A stretch of DNA of 64,000 bases. It comes from Raffaelea ambrosiae. Lineage: Eukaryota; Ascomycota; Sordariomycetes; Ophiostomatales; Ophiostomataceae. The notes beneath the pieces were generated by a model. The model did not search any database. It saw nothing but the letters and a program-made list of their open reading frames with translations, and was not told the DNA's origin. A program made the translations under genes and the position numbers. Every line of letters begins with the position of its first letter. Within the stretch, counting starts at the first letter, position 1. Below, in pieces: positions 22,933-35,225 of this stretch. The stretch is from positions 364,362-428,361 of the forward strand of contig PCDI01000011.1 in the NCBI GenBank assembly GCA_002778195.1, written 5' to 3'.

Positions 22933-25900
22933 ATGGCGACCGAGGCGGAGGGCAGCAGCGAGCCAAGCGTTGCCTTGGAAGCCGGGCCGTTTTTTCTCCG
23001 GTCACTTCTGGACAATGTTCCTCTGTCCGCCGACGGCACCGAGGAGGACATCAAGATCAACTGCGTCGACTACTACGGTATGGCTCACTCGAACAGTATT
23101 CTGTTTTGATTGAAATTGTCCTTAGCAGTCATACTGACTTCGCCTCTGGTGCAGATGGCAACCTGTACGTCGGAACGTCCGCTTCGGAGCTGCTACACTT
23201 CGTCCAAATCCCACCCGACCCTGCCGATGAGAATGGAACGAGCTCCTTCATCCTAGCCTCGCGCCTGCGCCCACAGTTCACCGAGCCCACCATATCCACT
23301 CCCAATCCGCGTCCGGGCGTGCAGCAGATTGTTCTCTTGCCGCCGGTGGGCAAGGCCTGCGTTCTCTGCAACTGGACCGTCACCTTTTACTCCCTGCCTG
23401 AGCTGAGCCCCGTATTTCGAGAAGTGAAGAATTGCAACTGGATTGGAGGAGTAGATCTGAGCGAGGAGTCTGCATCGGCGCCGTCTCCAAAAGTCACCAT
23501 CCTGCTGTCGCTAAATAGACGGCTGCAGGTGGTTAGCATTGGCGATTCGCCGCGTGCTGTGAAGAACATTGAGTTTGCTGCCAGCATTCTTTCGGCACGC
23601 CGTGATGCCATTGCCTGTGTGGCAGATGCCAGGAGCTATGCTCTTGTCCATGTGGAGCACCAGCTTAAAATCCCGTTGATGAGCATCTCCTCACTGGACG
23701 AGCCACTGCCGGGAGCAGCTGTTGGCCAGGTGCAGAATCTGCAGGTCACTGCCGCAGAAGGCGGACACTCGCGAAGTGCATCGGCCGCGCAGGGACACTC
23801 TAGAGTAGGCTCATCTGCCTCGGCCGTATCGCACAACCGGAGCACCAGCCTTGGTGGTGTGGCAGCAGGAGGCACGCGCGGGCCTGAACGGCCCTCGCAA
23901 ACCAAGGACTCCGACTCCGACACACCCCAGGAGGCGACGGTGACTCCATCTACAGGTGCTGTTCCAGCTGTGGCTCCTACTGTTGAAGAGCCAGGTCAAG
24001 CAACGCAACCACCTCCCGTCGCATCACCTCAGAGGGCAACAACACCCGTGCCAGCAAAGCCAGCCGCTGGACCTCTGAGACCTTTGATAGCGTCACCAAC
24101 GCCGGATGAATTTCTTCTCGTCACTGGCACGGCACCGTCTGAGCCCGGCATCGGCATGTTCGTGAATCTCGACGGAGACCCCACGCGGCCAACACTGGAA
24201 TTCGAGAGATACCCCGACCAGGTTGTGGTTGACGGAGGATTAGAGGATTTGTCTTCTTCCCGGGTTTCGCTCAGAGCTCCAGCGGATAGCGTGGATGAAG
24301 GATACGTTCTCGCGTCTATGTCCAAGGATTTCCCCGATGGCATCCACTACGGTCTTGAGATCCAGCGTTGGGACATCAACATAGGCGAGGACGAGGCCAC
24401 CAAATTCTGGCTGGAGACCCCAGGCCAGGCGCATAGCGTTCCAGTTGGAGTGCGTTCTCTTGTCGGAAACCAAGAGAGTCAAGTCCGAGAAGTGATTGAC
24501 AAGTTGTGTCAGAGAAAGGTCTCTCTTCCCGAGACATCGGACGATGAAGAAGAACATGAGCACGAAGAGGGAGAAAAGCATGCTAAGAAAGGCAAGGGGA
24601 AGGGCAAAGGAAAGAGCAAGAAGCATGGCTCATCGCACAAGGGCAAGCCAGACAGCTCACACCCGGCACCCACCGCAGACGAAGACGAACTTAAGCGAAA
24701 CAAAGCCGAGGAAGAGTTCGTTTCTCGACTCGCAAACACAACTGGCCGCATTGCTGTTTGGTCGGGAGACAGCATCTGGTGGGCCGTGCGAAACCCGTTG
24801 GTCCTGCAGCTCGAGGCCGGCTTATCAGGCAACGCTCTTGGGACCAAGATCGTTCCCGAAACAGCTGAAGAAAGACGGCAACTGTTCTCTGTGCTCAGCT
24901 CCTTCCGAGGCCGGGATGCCAAGAACGAGCTGGAGTTTGTCACCTTCAGCTACATTCGGCAACGTGCCGGTGTCTTGCTCTTTGCCAGCCTGCTTCGCCC
25001 TGGCGATGCCTCCTTCTCAGAGCCGGAATTGAGGGCTATGGAAGAGGTACTTCTCGATAGCGGCCTCGACCCGCGGATTGTTCTGGCATTGACCCCCGGA
25101 CTTCGAGACGAGGTCGTCCAAAACCCAAGAGGGATATGGATCTTTGGCGGTGTCAAAGACACCGTTGAACGGTACCTTGCCAGTAGCGAGGCGACAAAAG
25201 TTGGGCACACAGTTGCGTCGTTGGGACCAAAGGTGCTCGCCTTCCTGCGGCGCTTCCTGATTGCGTGGAGACGGAAGAAGGGTTTTGGGAGTGTTGCGGA
25301 CGAGAGTGAAGTCTTCCGCACCGTGGACGCGGCCCTTCTCACCGTCCTGCTGGAGCTTGACAAAAACTCGCCCAAGGGCATGGTCTCTGCGCGGACTGGC
25401 TCTGTTCGTGGTGACCTCAATGACCTCGTTGACAAGGGCGTCGATTGCTTTGACCGGGCTGTTGAGCTCTTGGAGTCTCACCACCGGTTATTTGTTCTCA
25501 GCCGCCTGTACCAGAGCCGCAAGATGGCTAGCGACGTGTTGGCAACGTGGAAGCGCATCATCGAAGGAGAGCGAGATGACGGCGGCGAACTTCAGGACGG
25601 CGAGCAGCGGGTACGCGAGTATCTGGCCAAAGTCAGCCAGCAGGCGCTTGTCCAGGAATATGGTCTGTGGCTGGCCAACCGAAACCCGCGGTTGGGCGTG
25701 CAGGTCTTTGCAGACGACAAGGCAAAAAAGCCCAAGTTTGAGCCGACACAGGTTGTGCCACTTCTGCGCAAGGAGGCTCCAGGGGCGGTCAAGTACTACC
25801 TCGAGTACCTGGTCTTCTCGAAGGGCCACTCGGACTACGTGGACGAGCTGATTATGTACTACCTGGACGTCGTGACGAGTGATCTGCGATCGTCCAAGGC

Positions 25901-26693
25901 GGCGCGAGACACAATCGTCGCATGCTACGATGGCTACCGTGCCCTGCAGCCGCCCAAGCCGACGTTCCACCGGTTCCTGACCGACAACATGCCACCCGGG
26001 GACGAGGTCTGGCAAAGCCGGCTGCGGCTGCTGGAGCTCTTGGGCGGACCGTACCCCTACGAAGTTGGTGCTATCCGGTCTCGCCTGGCCGAGGCGCTGC
26101 CGGCCGACCATCCTGCTGAGCAGCTGCTGGTGCCCGAAGCCATTATCCTCAACGGCCGCGAGCATCGGCACGAGGATGCGCTGCGACTGCTCGTGCACGG
26201 GCTGGGGGACTACGACACGGCGGTGGCGTACTGCCTGCGTGGTGGGTCGAGCCTGTACAACAAGGTGCGGGGCTCTTCGTCTTCTTCTTTGCGCGCTGCT
26301 GGAAGTGGTGGTGCAGCAGCTGCTATGGCTGCTGCCCCGAAAAGACGCGAGAGCCTGCCGCCGACGGTCGAGGTGCAGGCGAAGCTGTTCCGCGCGCTGC
26401 TGCTGGAGTTCCTGGCGCTGCAGGACGTCAGCGACCGCGTGGAACAGACGGGTGCCCTGCTGAGCCGGTTTGCTGGCTGGTTCGACGTGGTGGACGTGCT
26501 GGGTCTGTTGCCCGACACGTGGGCCGTGAACATTGCGGCCGGGTTCCTGGTGCATGCGCTGCGCGAGCTTGTGCGGGACCGCAACGAGACCACGGTGGCG
26601 CGAGCCTTGAGCGGCGCCGAGAACCTGCGGGTGCACGACGAGCTGATTGCCAAGACAGACGAGAAGGGGCCGCAGATCGAGGCGGAGAACTAG
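22933..26693 (+). CDS. VPS3: CORVET subunit VPS3 / TGFBRAP1-like protein
   Basis: Two exons: 22933-23077 and 23155-26693, giving about 1227 aa. The ATG at 22933 reads MATEAEGSSEPSVALEAGPF, and splicing joins NCVDYYDGNLYVGTSASELL, the first blades of a CNH/citron domain. CNH sequence continues through VQQIVLLPPVGKACVLCNWT. A Ser/Thr/Pro-rich insert spans about residues 250-345. A Lys/Glu-rich insert with KKGKGKGKGKSKKH spans about residues 510-550. The remainder is helical, with the Vps39-type domains (LLTVLLELDKNSPK, RLLELLGGPYPYEVGAIRSR, RHEDALRLLVHGLGDYDTAV). Vps3 confers Vps21/Rab5 specificity on the CORVET tether at early endosomes (family knowledge). Vps39/Vam6 is the alternative, but its N-terminus is different. 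Confidence 0.9.
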
Positions 26694-27227
26694 GTAGGGG
26701 GGGGGGGGGGGGGACGCGGCAAGCAAGGTGACGCTGTGTGTCATCAGCAAGGGGGACAATTGCAAGTACGTTTCGTAGTTCTTATTTGGCCTAGAGAAGC
26801 TAGAATTGACATATACAAAATCCAAGCGTTCTTGACTTACTACACAAGACATTACAGGAGACCAGGGAGAATACAAGGCGGTCCAAAACAGGCCAAAACA
26901 ATCAAACAACGAAATACAAAGTACTATCCAAAAAAAGACAATGTTCCCCTTTGCGCCGAGACGCCCAAACCATGTAGCCAGAGTGCCAGAGAAACAGGAG
27001 CATTACGCGTGGTGGTAAGAAGGGAAGAAGAAAATAACGAAGAAGAATAGAAGAAGCAGGAAACATATCTACCTGACAGCGAAAAACAAAGGGTTTGGGG
27101 GGGGCGCGGAATAAGACAGCAGCAGCAACGAGACAAAGAGAACATTTGGGGCCAAGGAAAAGAGGGAGAGTGGGAGTGAACGGATGTCACCCGGAAAAAA
27201 AAATGGGGGGGGCCTCTGCTTCCCTTC
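26694..27227. other. Convergent intergenic region with poly-G run
   Basis: Between facing 3' ends of VPS3 and the mannosidase. Starts with a G run of about 17 bases just after the VPS3 stop. The rest is purine-rich with no supported gene. Confidence 0.55.
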
Positions 27228-29362
27228 TTACTCGTCCTTCTTTTTGCCGTCCTTGTTCAACTGCCGGTCTGCATCGGCCCGGCGCAGCGGGTGGCCCTCG
27301 GTGTTGAGCACCCACTCGTCCAGGCTGATGACGTCCCAGTCGGCAAACATGAGGTAAAAGTACTTGAGCGTCTCGGCCAGCCAGAACGTCTCCATGTGGT
27401 CGCTGGCCGGCGAGTCGGTGCGCGTCACGTCGTCAATGCCGGCGGCCGCGACCTGGCCCGTCTGCTCGGTGCGGGCGCCGGGCGCGGCCCCCGTGTGGGT
27501 GACAATCTGCTGGAACATGTGCCAGGCCTTGTCCTGCCAGGCACGGTCGCCCGTCAGCCGCCACATGACAAACATGCTCTCGACGGCCTCGGGCCGCAGC
27601 TGGTAGCCGGCGTCGTCAATGTCGAGCAGGCCGGGCCGGACGCGGCCGCCCTGGACGATCTGGTCAATGGCGTCGGGGCTGAGGAGAACGTGGTTAGCAG
27701 GCACACATGTCTGTATACGTCTTCTGTCGACCGATGGAGAAAGACTTACTCGTCCGACTTCCAGTGCTTCTGCAGAGAATTCCGCCACTTGCCCTCGGTG
27801 TAGACACAGCGCAGGCCCGCCTGGTCCTCGGCAATGGAGCCGCAGGAGTCAAAGTAGTACTTTTCCGGGCCGATGCCCGTGGCCGTCGCGTTGTACACGT
27901 AGACGCAGCCGTCCGTCAGCTGGCCGCCCAGGTCGACGTCGTCCTCGCGGCCAAAGGCGCGGCCCGCCAGGCCGACCATGCCGCCGACAAAGCACGACAG
28001 GTGCTGGCCGCGCGGGCTGGTCTGGACGCTGCGGCCCGCCAGCGCGTCGTCGACGACGTGCGCGTCGCCGGGCAGCACCAGGCGGTGGTTGCCCTCGTTC
28101 ATGACGCGGCGGAACAGGTGCTTCTTGGCCACGGGCAGGAAGCCCTCGTACATGTGCCGCGGCTGCTCGAGCGCGCCGCCCAGCAGCAGGTACTGCTTCG
28201 GCAGGTACTCGAAGAGCGAGTCGGCGCGGCCGCCGACGGTGAACTCGCCGTCCTCGCGGAACGACGGCGTGGCCGCGTCGACCACGACCGGCCACATGCC
28301 CGGCAGCCGCGTCCGGGCCTGGTGCGCGGCCAGCACGTCCGCGATGCGCTGCACGGCGTCGTAGTAGCGCGGCTCGCCCGTCAGCTGGCTCAGCTTGGTG
28401 AACTCGAGCGCCAGCGAGCCCAGCTCCGCCGACAGCATGCGGCGCGGCGCCGACGTCTGCAGCGTGCCGCGCGCGTACGCGCGCCAGTCCCAGCGGGCCA
28501 TCGGCAGGCGGTTCGGCGTGTCAAAGGCGCCCAGCAAAAAGTCGCCGACCTCGGTCGCCTTTTTCAGCAGCACCGGGTACGCCCGCTGGCTGACCTCGTA
28601 GGCGCCCAGGAAGCCGCCCAGGTAGCGGATGGTGGTCTCGAAGACGTTGATCGTGTCGGCCTCGGTGTGCCCAAAGTCGATCGACCCGGCCGCCCGCACC
28701 GCCATCCGGAACTCGTCCTTCATGCCCAGAATCCACAGCGCGTCCAGGCTGTCCACCAGCGTCGCCGCCCACCCCCCCAGCTTGTTGTAGTCCTGCCGCG
28801 GCTGCGCCGTCACCGGCGCCACCTCGTCCGCCATCCACGCGTGCTCCTTGTACGCGTTCCAGCTGCGCTGGAACGCCGTCTTGACCGCCTCCCGCCGCGC
28901 CTGCCGCTGCTGCTGCTCCTCGGCCGTCTCGGCCGGCGCCGTCGCGTTCTGCAGCAGCGGGATCGGGATCTCGGGCAGCGCCGTCGGCACCGCCTTGACC
29001 CTGGCCACGGGGTAGCGGTCTGGCAGCTTCATCAGGCGCAGCGCGGTGCGGTCGCCATCGACGGTCGCGTCCTGGGCCAGGCCGGCGCCCGCCGGGTCCA
29101 CGTTCTGGGCCGGAGCGCCGGCGCCGGCAGCCGGGGGTGGTGGCCCGTCCTTGGGCGGTTGTGCTGGCGGGGCAGCACCGCCATCGTTGGCCGACGACGG
29201 CGGCGGCGGCACCTTGGAGGGCGGCGCATTCGGCACAGTGATGACGGAGGGTCCATAGCGGTCGAGCAGCCCGTCGTCGTTGCGGACGGCCAGATAACAG
29301 GCCACAATGAAGAGTAAGGTGATGGCCAGCAGGGGGCGCCAGCGGCGCGGCGGGCCCATCAT
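27228..29362 (-). CDS. MNS1: Class I alpha-1,2-mannosidase (GH47), ER type
   Basis: Two exons: 27750-29362 and 27228-27678, giving about 687 aa. The start MMGPPRRWRP leads into a signal anchor (LLAITLLFIVACYLAV), so it is a type II membrane protein, followed by a Pro/Ala-rich stem to about residue 120. GH47 motifs in order: AWMADEVAPV, LGGWAATLVDSLDALWILGM, SLALEFTKLSQLTGEPRYYD, GGRADSLFEYLPKQYLLLG, CFVGGMVGLAGRAF, then in exon 2 GYQLRPEAVESMFVMWRLTG, METFWLAETLKYFYLMFAD and LNTEGHPLRR, whose Thr is the family calcium ligand. It trims Man9GlcNAc2 in the ER or early Golgi. The upstream TTG-led extension is not used; the ATG pair at 29362/29359 fits the anchor. Confidence 0.95.
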
Positions 29363-30352
29363 CTTGGCGGCTGGTCTGGAGGGAAAGATCAAGTGCTCAC
29401 GCAAGATAGAGAGAGAGAGGGACAGAGAGAAAGCGAGTGTGTGTCCTCCGCGTGGGCAGGAAAGGAAAAAACGAGTGTTGTTGCGGTAGAGTTGACGGGA
29501 AAAGCGATGCGATCAACACGAGGAACAAAGTACGTGTGTGGGGAGTTTTGCGGGTATTATTCAGGGTGCTATCGCGGTCCCTGGGCGCCCTTTATCAGCA
29601 GCCTGCCAGAGTTTGTTAGGGACCGTTTCCAGGGCGTCTGGTCTAATTATATCTTAGTTGGGCCGTCGGCTTGACTAGACGTCATTGTTGTTGCAGGCCT
29701 GCTTTTTCTGGGCTGGCAAGCTGGCAAACTGGCAAACACACGAAACCGTCGTCCTGGATTGTATCTCAATACAAGAGAACGCCACTCCCAACATCAGTGG
29801 GAAGAAAAGCAAATGGAGACAGTCAATAACCAGGGAGCCCCCAAGAGAAGGTGCAAATGTGGCCAAACTAAAAAAGCGAGACACAACTACGACCTTCCTC
29901 GGCTAAGTTTGCTTTTTAGCAGGCTCTATCAGAAGCGTCTTTTGCCTTCCTCTTCGGGGCGGCCTGGCAGGGGGAAGTTCGCCTACGTGCATGGCACGCC
30001 ACCCTGTGGAGGAAGGGGGGCCTCGTCAGCGTACGCGGTAGCTGCATAATTCTCTTCTGAAAGGGCTCGACTGGACTCTTGGCACTCGAGCTAGCACTGA
30101 CTGGACCGCCAGACGCGTGTAATTCCCCCCCTCATTCTTTGGCACCGTATTTGCTTTTTGCCCACACTCTCTCCTTTTGCATGGCGGGCTCTCGTTTGTG
30201 CACTGCAACTGCAGGAAAAGGAGGAGACTAAAATAAAGTGCGAGGATTGATAGACGCAAATGCCTGCGCGTCTCCGCGTTTTCCAGAAGATGTCACTTTG
30301 CGGAGAACCCGCACGTGCTAGTCACACGGAGACGATAACAAAGAACAAGGAC

Positions 30353-30354
30353 AC

Positions 30355-30391
<37 letters not shown>
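30353..30391. repeat. CAA trinucleotide microsatellite
   Basis: About twelve CAA units in non-coding sequence upstream of the mannosidase gene. Confidence 0.9.
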
Positions 30392-30392
<1 letters not shown>

Positions 30393-31259
30393 ACTATTCA
30401 GGAGGATCCAGATGTGGGGCGGGTACGACCCTTCGCTCCTTCCTGTTTACTCAGACGCCGCCTGCAAGTACTGTGAACCCAAAAAGAACTTGCGTTACCA
30501 AAAAGACTTTGCTATGTACACCGTACACTTTTGTCAATAACTAACCACTGGGATCCGCTGTTGTCTTGCCCAGGACTCTGGGGCGTACGGTAGGATCCTA
30601 CGATGGCCTGACACCTGACCCAATCTCTGTAAGGCTGGAAAGGGGGGGGAAAGGGGGCAGTGCAATGCAGGGCGAGCACAGGACGGAAAGGGCGCATTGT
30701 CCACACCGAAAAGTGTGTGCTACTGTCTGTTCGTCCACTTTTGCGTTGTGCGAGTGGTGGGCGGTGTAAGGTGTCTCTTATGTTCTGGCCATTCACTGTA
30801 TTTATTATCTTGCATGCTAGTCGCCCCTCCTTCCATGTGGCATTTCAAGGCCTATTTACACCCCGAGGCCAACCGCTGTCTTTCTTGAAGAAGGCTCTTC
30901 ATCGCGTGATTTTACGTCTCTGAACCCGACGTCTTTCAGATTTTTGATCAACGTCCAGCCAACAGAAAGAAGTGGAGGATCGTGTTTGTTTTGGGTCAGG
31001 CTGGGAGGTCTTTGGACAACTGGAACACGATCCAGTCAGGAATGGCATGGCTAGACTGTCGTGGTTCCTTGCCAGCTTCTCGCGCCTCTCACTCTGCAGC
31101 AACGTGTAAGGTACAGCCAGTACACGCACCCAGTGCCAACTGAGAATACATCTGAAGGTGCCAGCCTCGGGGCTTCGCTGCATGAGATGTCCGAGCAGGG
31201 GTCCCTTGGTGCTTATGCCTGGTAGGCTGGTAGCACATGGAGGCGTTTCCTGGGGCCAG

Positions 31260-31456
31260 CTATTTGAACACGTTTGGCAGAGATAGTAGCAGCGTCGCCG
31301 ACTGGGAGCGGGTGAGAGAGGCGCCCTCAAATTCGACGAGGACTTTGTACGGCTTACTGTCTGTGTGGACAATGGCCGCGGCTGTGTAGTCCGGCCAGGC
31401 CTCGCAGGACACTGTTGAGAATTTTCCTTTGGGAGATGGCACTGCGCTAGAAACAA
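31260..31456 (-). other. Possible terminal exon of an unidentified small gene
   Basis: On the minus strand, the sequence TTTTGTTTCTAG is followed by an open frame reading SPKGKFSTVSCEAWPDYTAA, then KPYKVLVEFEGASLTRSQSA and ending LLLSLPNVFK at a stop at 31260. The peptide is more protein-like than neighbouring random frames, and the preceding bases look like a splice acceptor. I could not find a matching donor exon with confidence: the upstream frame at 31447-31764 stops exactly at this TAG. It may be a gene relic or chance. Confidence 0.2.
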
Positions 31457-32706
31457 AACACATGGTACAGGGACGCACAGCGGTGGCTGACGGCTTCTCC
31501 ACGAAACTCTCTGCCAAGTGTCAACACGGTTCGCGCCGCCGACAGCGGTGCTCGGAGTCCTTGGCGGACAGGGCACGGAGGAGCTGTGGTGTGGTCGACC
31601 AGCCCGATAGGAACGTTGCGGCAGTCTTGCCGAGGGTCGGTGAGACGAGTCGACATCATCAGCGGTACAGTTCTCGGGCAAAAAAAAAAACCAAAAACAA
31701 GAAAAACTCGTGATGCTCCACAGCCAAAGGCAAATAAAAAAGAAATGCGGCAAAAGAGACTCAATGTTGCAATTATGGCAGCCCGCCAAACATTAGTAAT
31801 TGAGGGGTCCCCTTTTTTAATCTTTAATTTTTTTTACCTGTACACCCACGGTCCCTGTTGTATATCGGGTCCAATTCTGGTCGTTCCAGTGCTGGCTTTG
31901 CCCGGGCAGACGCCCCGGGGTGTACCTGCGCTAGACGCAGCACTGCCACGCTCGGCTTGCATTGTGTTCCTGACTTGCCGTCCAACGGTGATCTAGATGC
32001 TGCACATCAAAAAATGCAATCCTACGCAGCTGTACCCGGGTAGCTGGTCCCCGTGGGTTTCCTTTGATTGTGCATTTGTTTGGAGGATCGCCGAGGGGGG
32101 CGATGGGCTTGGGGGCCATCGTGGGCTCATATGTTACTAGCCGCGCCCACCGGGCTGTTCTCGCTGCATTGAGCTACGTTTCTTGGCTCGGGCGATCGCC
32201 TAGGCCTTCGTCCCACGTCATCCTTCTCGTGGCTGGCTCAGAGAAGGCTGTCCTGTCGGCACTGGTCCGTGACGTTGGCCAAGAACAAGCGAGACATCAG
32301 TCCTTCGTTCTCCCGTGAAAACGTGACACGTCCAAGTGGACGTAGTTAGGATACAACCACGGGATGCTCTGATTTTGATCACTCTTACATGGGCCACACA
32401 TGTCTGCTGCTGTATGCCAGCGTCGACCACCGTCAAATGCAATTTTGCTTCTGGCCAGGCGCCACAGTGAATGGTGGGTTCAGATTGAGTAGCTGAGTGG
32501 GAAATAAATAATCGGCGAAAGAGTTTGGAACCTCGTAACAAGAATCAAACGGACAGCAACACGGTATGTATGAAATGTCGAAACAAAAAGAGACAAGCTG
32601 AAACCAAGAAAGCCTGCCCGCCCCAGCAATGGCCACGCGACGCATGGCCCTCCAGTCACCAAACACCGCCGCACATACTGCTTGCTAGCTAAGCTTCTTT
32701 TCTAGC

Positions 32707-34019
32707 TTATTTCTGCATCATGAGCTGGACGAACTCGTTGTCTGTTGTGTGTGGGTTCTGGTTAGCTTGTGCAACTACAAAGCAAGGGGGGGAGATTGCA
32801 ACGGCCGGCAAACAGCCTATGGGAGCCTGCGCGTCTATGGAGGGGGGGGGGCCTATGCAGTGCATGCATAGTCCCGCATTGGCCACGCAGCCAAAAAGAA
32901 AAGGAGGGGTAGAGACATACAGTCAATCCGGCCGTCGCCGTCCTGGTCCGCCTCGCGGATCATCTCGTCAACCTCGTCATCGGTCAGCTTCTCGCCGATG
33001 GAGGTCATGACATGGCGCAGCTCGGCCGCGGAGATGAAGCCGTTGTTGTCACGGTCGAAGACCTGTTGGGCAGTCAGCAGAGAGTTCTTGGGGGGCAGCG
33101 CTGAAAGTGGCGTATACAAAGAAGAAACGTGGTCTCGTCGTGGGGGCGAAGGGGGTTGCATTGCCGTACCTTGAATGCCTCGCGGATCTCCTCTTCCGAG
33201 TCGGTGTCCTTCATCTTGCGAGCCATCATTGTGAGGAACTCTGTGTGGCGTCAATTAGCAACAAGGCCGAAGAAAGGAGAGCTTTGGCGGCCATGTTGTC
33301 TCGTTCGCATCTGCATCGCGTGCACGAGTTGCATCGTCGCCGTTTGTCAAGACGTACCGGGAAAGTCAATGGTGCCGTTGTTGTCGGCATCGACCTCGTT
33401 GATCATGTCCTGCAGCTCGGACTCGGAAGGGTTCTGGCCCAGAGAGCGCATGACGGTGCCGAGCTCCTTCGTAGTGATCTGGCCTGCAGACATAAGAGGG
33501 ACGCGTCAGCACGCTTGGCCTTTGCAGCAGCTATACGAGAAATAGACGCGTATGCCATTTTGGACATCTTGGGAGGAGGGGGATGGGACAGGCAGCCGCG
33601 AGAGAAAAGCCGTTGGAGCAGGAGGGGGAAAAGCACAAGAGTCGTTCACTGACCATCGCCATCTTTGTCCTGTCGAGCCCGCCGGAGCGGGGGGAGGTTA
33701 GCCAGCGCCGCGACGGCAGGATTCACAAAAGAACCACACAAGAGCTGCCAAGCAGAGAAAGAAAAGCGGTTGGGGGGGGGGGGGGGGGGGGGGGGTGGAG
33801 GGAAACATACAAACAGGGAGAATGCCTCCTTGAACTCGGAGACCTGCTCCTCGGTAAGAGACTCAGCCTGGTGGTGGGCGCGTCAGTATTCTCGTGCAGC
33901 TAAAAGAGGGTCCCAAAGGCACAAGAAGAAAAAAAATGCTCTGCGGTGAGAAGCGGTTGGGAGGGAGAGCGTCGCAGAAGGGGGGTGGGAGAGGACGCCG
34001 TTGCGGTGCGACTGACCAT
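32707..34019 (-). CDS. CMD1: Calmodulin
   Basis: Seven coding exons: 34017-34019, 33811-33867, 33654-33669, 33358-33483, 33170-33240, 32921-33062, 32707-32741, giving 149 aa. The first exon contributes only the ATG, and the third is a 16-nt microexon encoding DKDGD. Joined, the protein has four EF hands: [36 protein letters not shown] and [12 protein letters not shown], and ends VQLMMQK. The sequence [20 protein letters not shown] differs from the common fungal ADSL only at residue 3. Calmodulin is the cytosolic calcium sensor for kinases, calcineurin and myosins. All phases close exactly. The intron between exons 2 and 3 carries a 24-base homopolymer. Confidence 0.97.
33772..33795. repeat. 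24-base G homopolymer in a calmodulin intron
   Basis: An uninterrupted G run on the plus strand, so a C run in the calmodulin pre-mRNA. It lies about 15 bases downstream of the exon 2 donor site. Confidence 0.85.
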
Positions 34020-35225
34020 ATTTGCGGTTCGGTAGCGTCTGGTGTGAATGTGCGGGATAGAGCGAAAAAAAAATGAGGCACAGGAAACTCGAAATGCGCG
34101 CGAGATGTGAGTAGATGGGCTCGGGGCTCGTTGACGGAAAGAGGAATTGCAGCCTTGGCCGACTCGTTCCTTCCTGGCCTGGTGGGTTATATAGATATAT
34201 GTGGGAAAGTTTTCGTCGGTCTTGGTAGGACTGGGGGAAGGAGCGAAGGAGACACAACAAACAAGGAAAAAAAGGAGGGGGGTTGTTAAACCATAGAAGG
34301 GGTAGAAGCTTTGGGAAGGCGGGGCTGGACCCTCGTAAAAGGACCCAACGGGGGGTGCGCGCTCTTTGCGGTCTCACCTGCATAACTTCGGGCGTTCCAG
34401 GCGGACCACAATAGGATCGCACCCTGTACATAGTCGTTATCTTCACTAACTATGGCCAGCGTGGCCGCTGGGGTGTGCGGCTCGCAGTCAAGGCTGCCTG
34501 CCGCGCGCGCGAGCTGAGGGAGCCGGGTCGGCTGGGAGCGCGCGCTGTCTGCCTTGCCAAATCCGCCTATGCGCACGCCCGCATACGTGCATACCCGTCG
34601 TCCTGCGCACGGATGATGGCCGCTGTATTGCCCCCTGAAGCCTGCCCAGACATTGCCCCCAGGCTGCCCACAGTGGACTGTTTCAGGAGGCTCGGCGCCC
34701 GAACTCGGTCTAGCCAACCGTCCTGCGTAGCTCAGCCGCAAGCAAGCCCGTCGCCTTTGTGGCCGCTGTGCTGGCCCTGCTTGCTGTCCGCTCCCCAATC
34801 CGGACAACTGGTCGATTTGCGTCAGCACCATCGAAAAACCGTCCACGACGACGTCCGCAACAAACTTGCACACCAACGACGACTCCGACCACGCGCGACG
34901 AGCTCTCCTCGCTTGGCGGCCTCTGCCTGCAGCCTGTTCAGATCCCCGGATACCCAAGAGCCCTGCCATTTGATTCCATTGCATTTGACCATCTGACGGG
35001 CCCGGGCTTGCGAGCTTTGTCGTTGCGAAGCGCAGCCTTGCTGCTCAGTTCGACCCAGCCAACGGCCGATTCGCCCAGGCGGCCGCAACCCCGGACAACA
35101 CTCCTCGCCCATCGGCCTTGTCTCCCCCCCCTCTCTCTTTTCCTAGCTCGCCTCGCTCTGCACACCCATTGCCCACGGTTGAGCAGAGAGCTGCTGGCAA
35201 CGGCAACGTTGCCCCGGCGTCCGCC
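34020..35225. promoter_or_regulatory. Divergent promoter region calmodulin / TLG2
   Basis: 1.2 kb between divergent starts. Several long frames cross it (34286-34984 minus, 34759 onward plus), but their sequences are compositionally biased and do not connect to either gene. It likely holds both promoters and long 5' UTRs. Confidence 0.5.

Larger units (their letters stand above)
29363..32706. other. 3.3 kb region without a clear gene
   Basis: Between the mannosidase start (-) and the calmodulin stop (-). Contains a CAA trinucleotide run at about 30353-30391 and a short G tract near 30640. A minus frame at 31260-31517 is listed separately as a doubtful exon. No other ORF looks coding. Presumed to hold the mannosidase promoter and the calmodulin 3' UTR. 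Confidence 0.55.

Noticed and set aside
27707..29317. A 536-codon plus-strand frame opposite the mannosidase
   Set aside because: Antisense shadow of the GH47 coding sequence, Arg/Val-biased with no domain.
34286..35225. Frames in the calmodulin/TLG2 divergent spacer
   Set aside because: Composition-biased; the plus frame does not agree with the TLG2 N-peptide exon, which gives a perfect family start.
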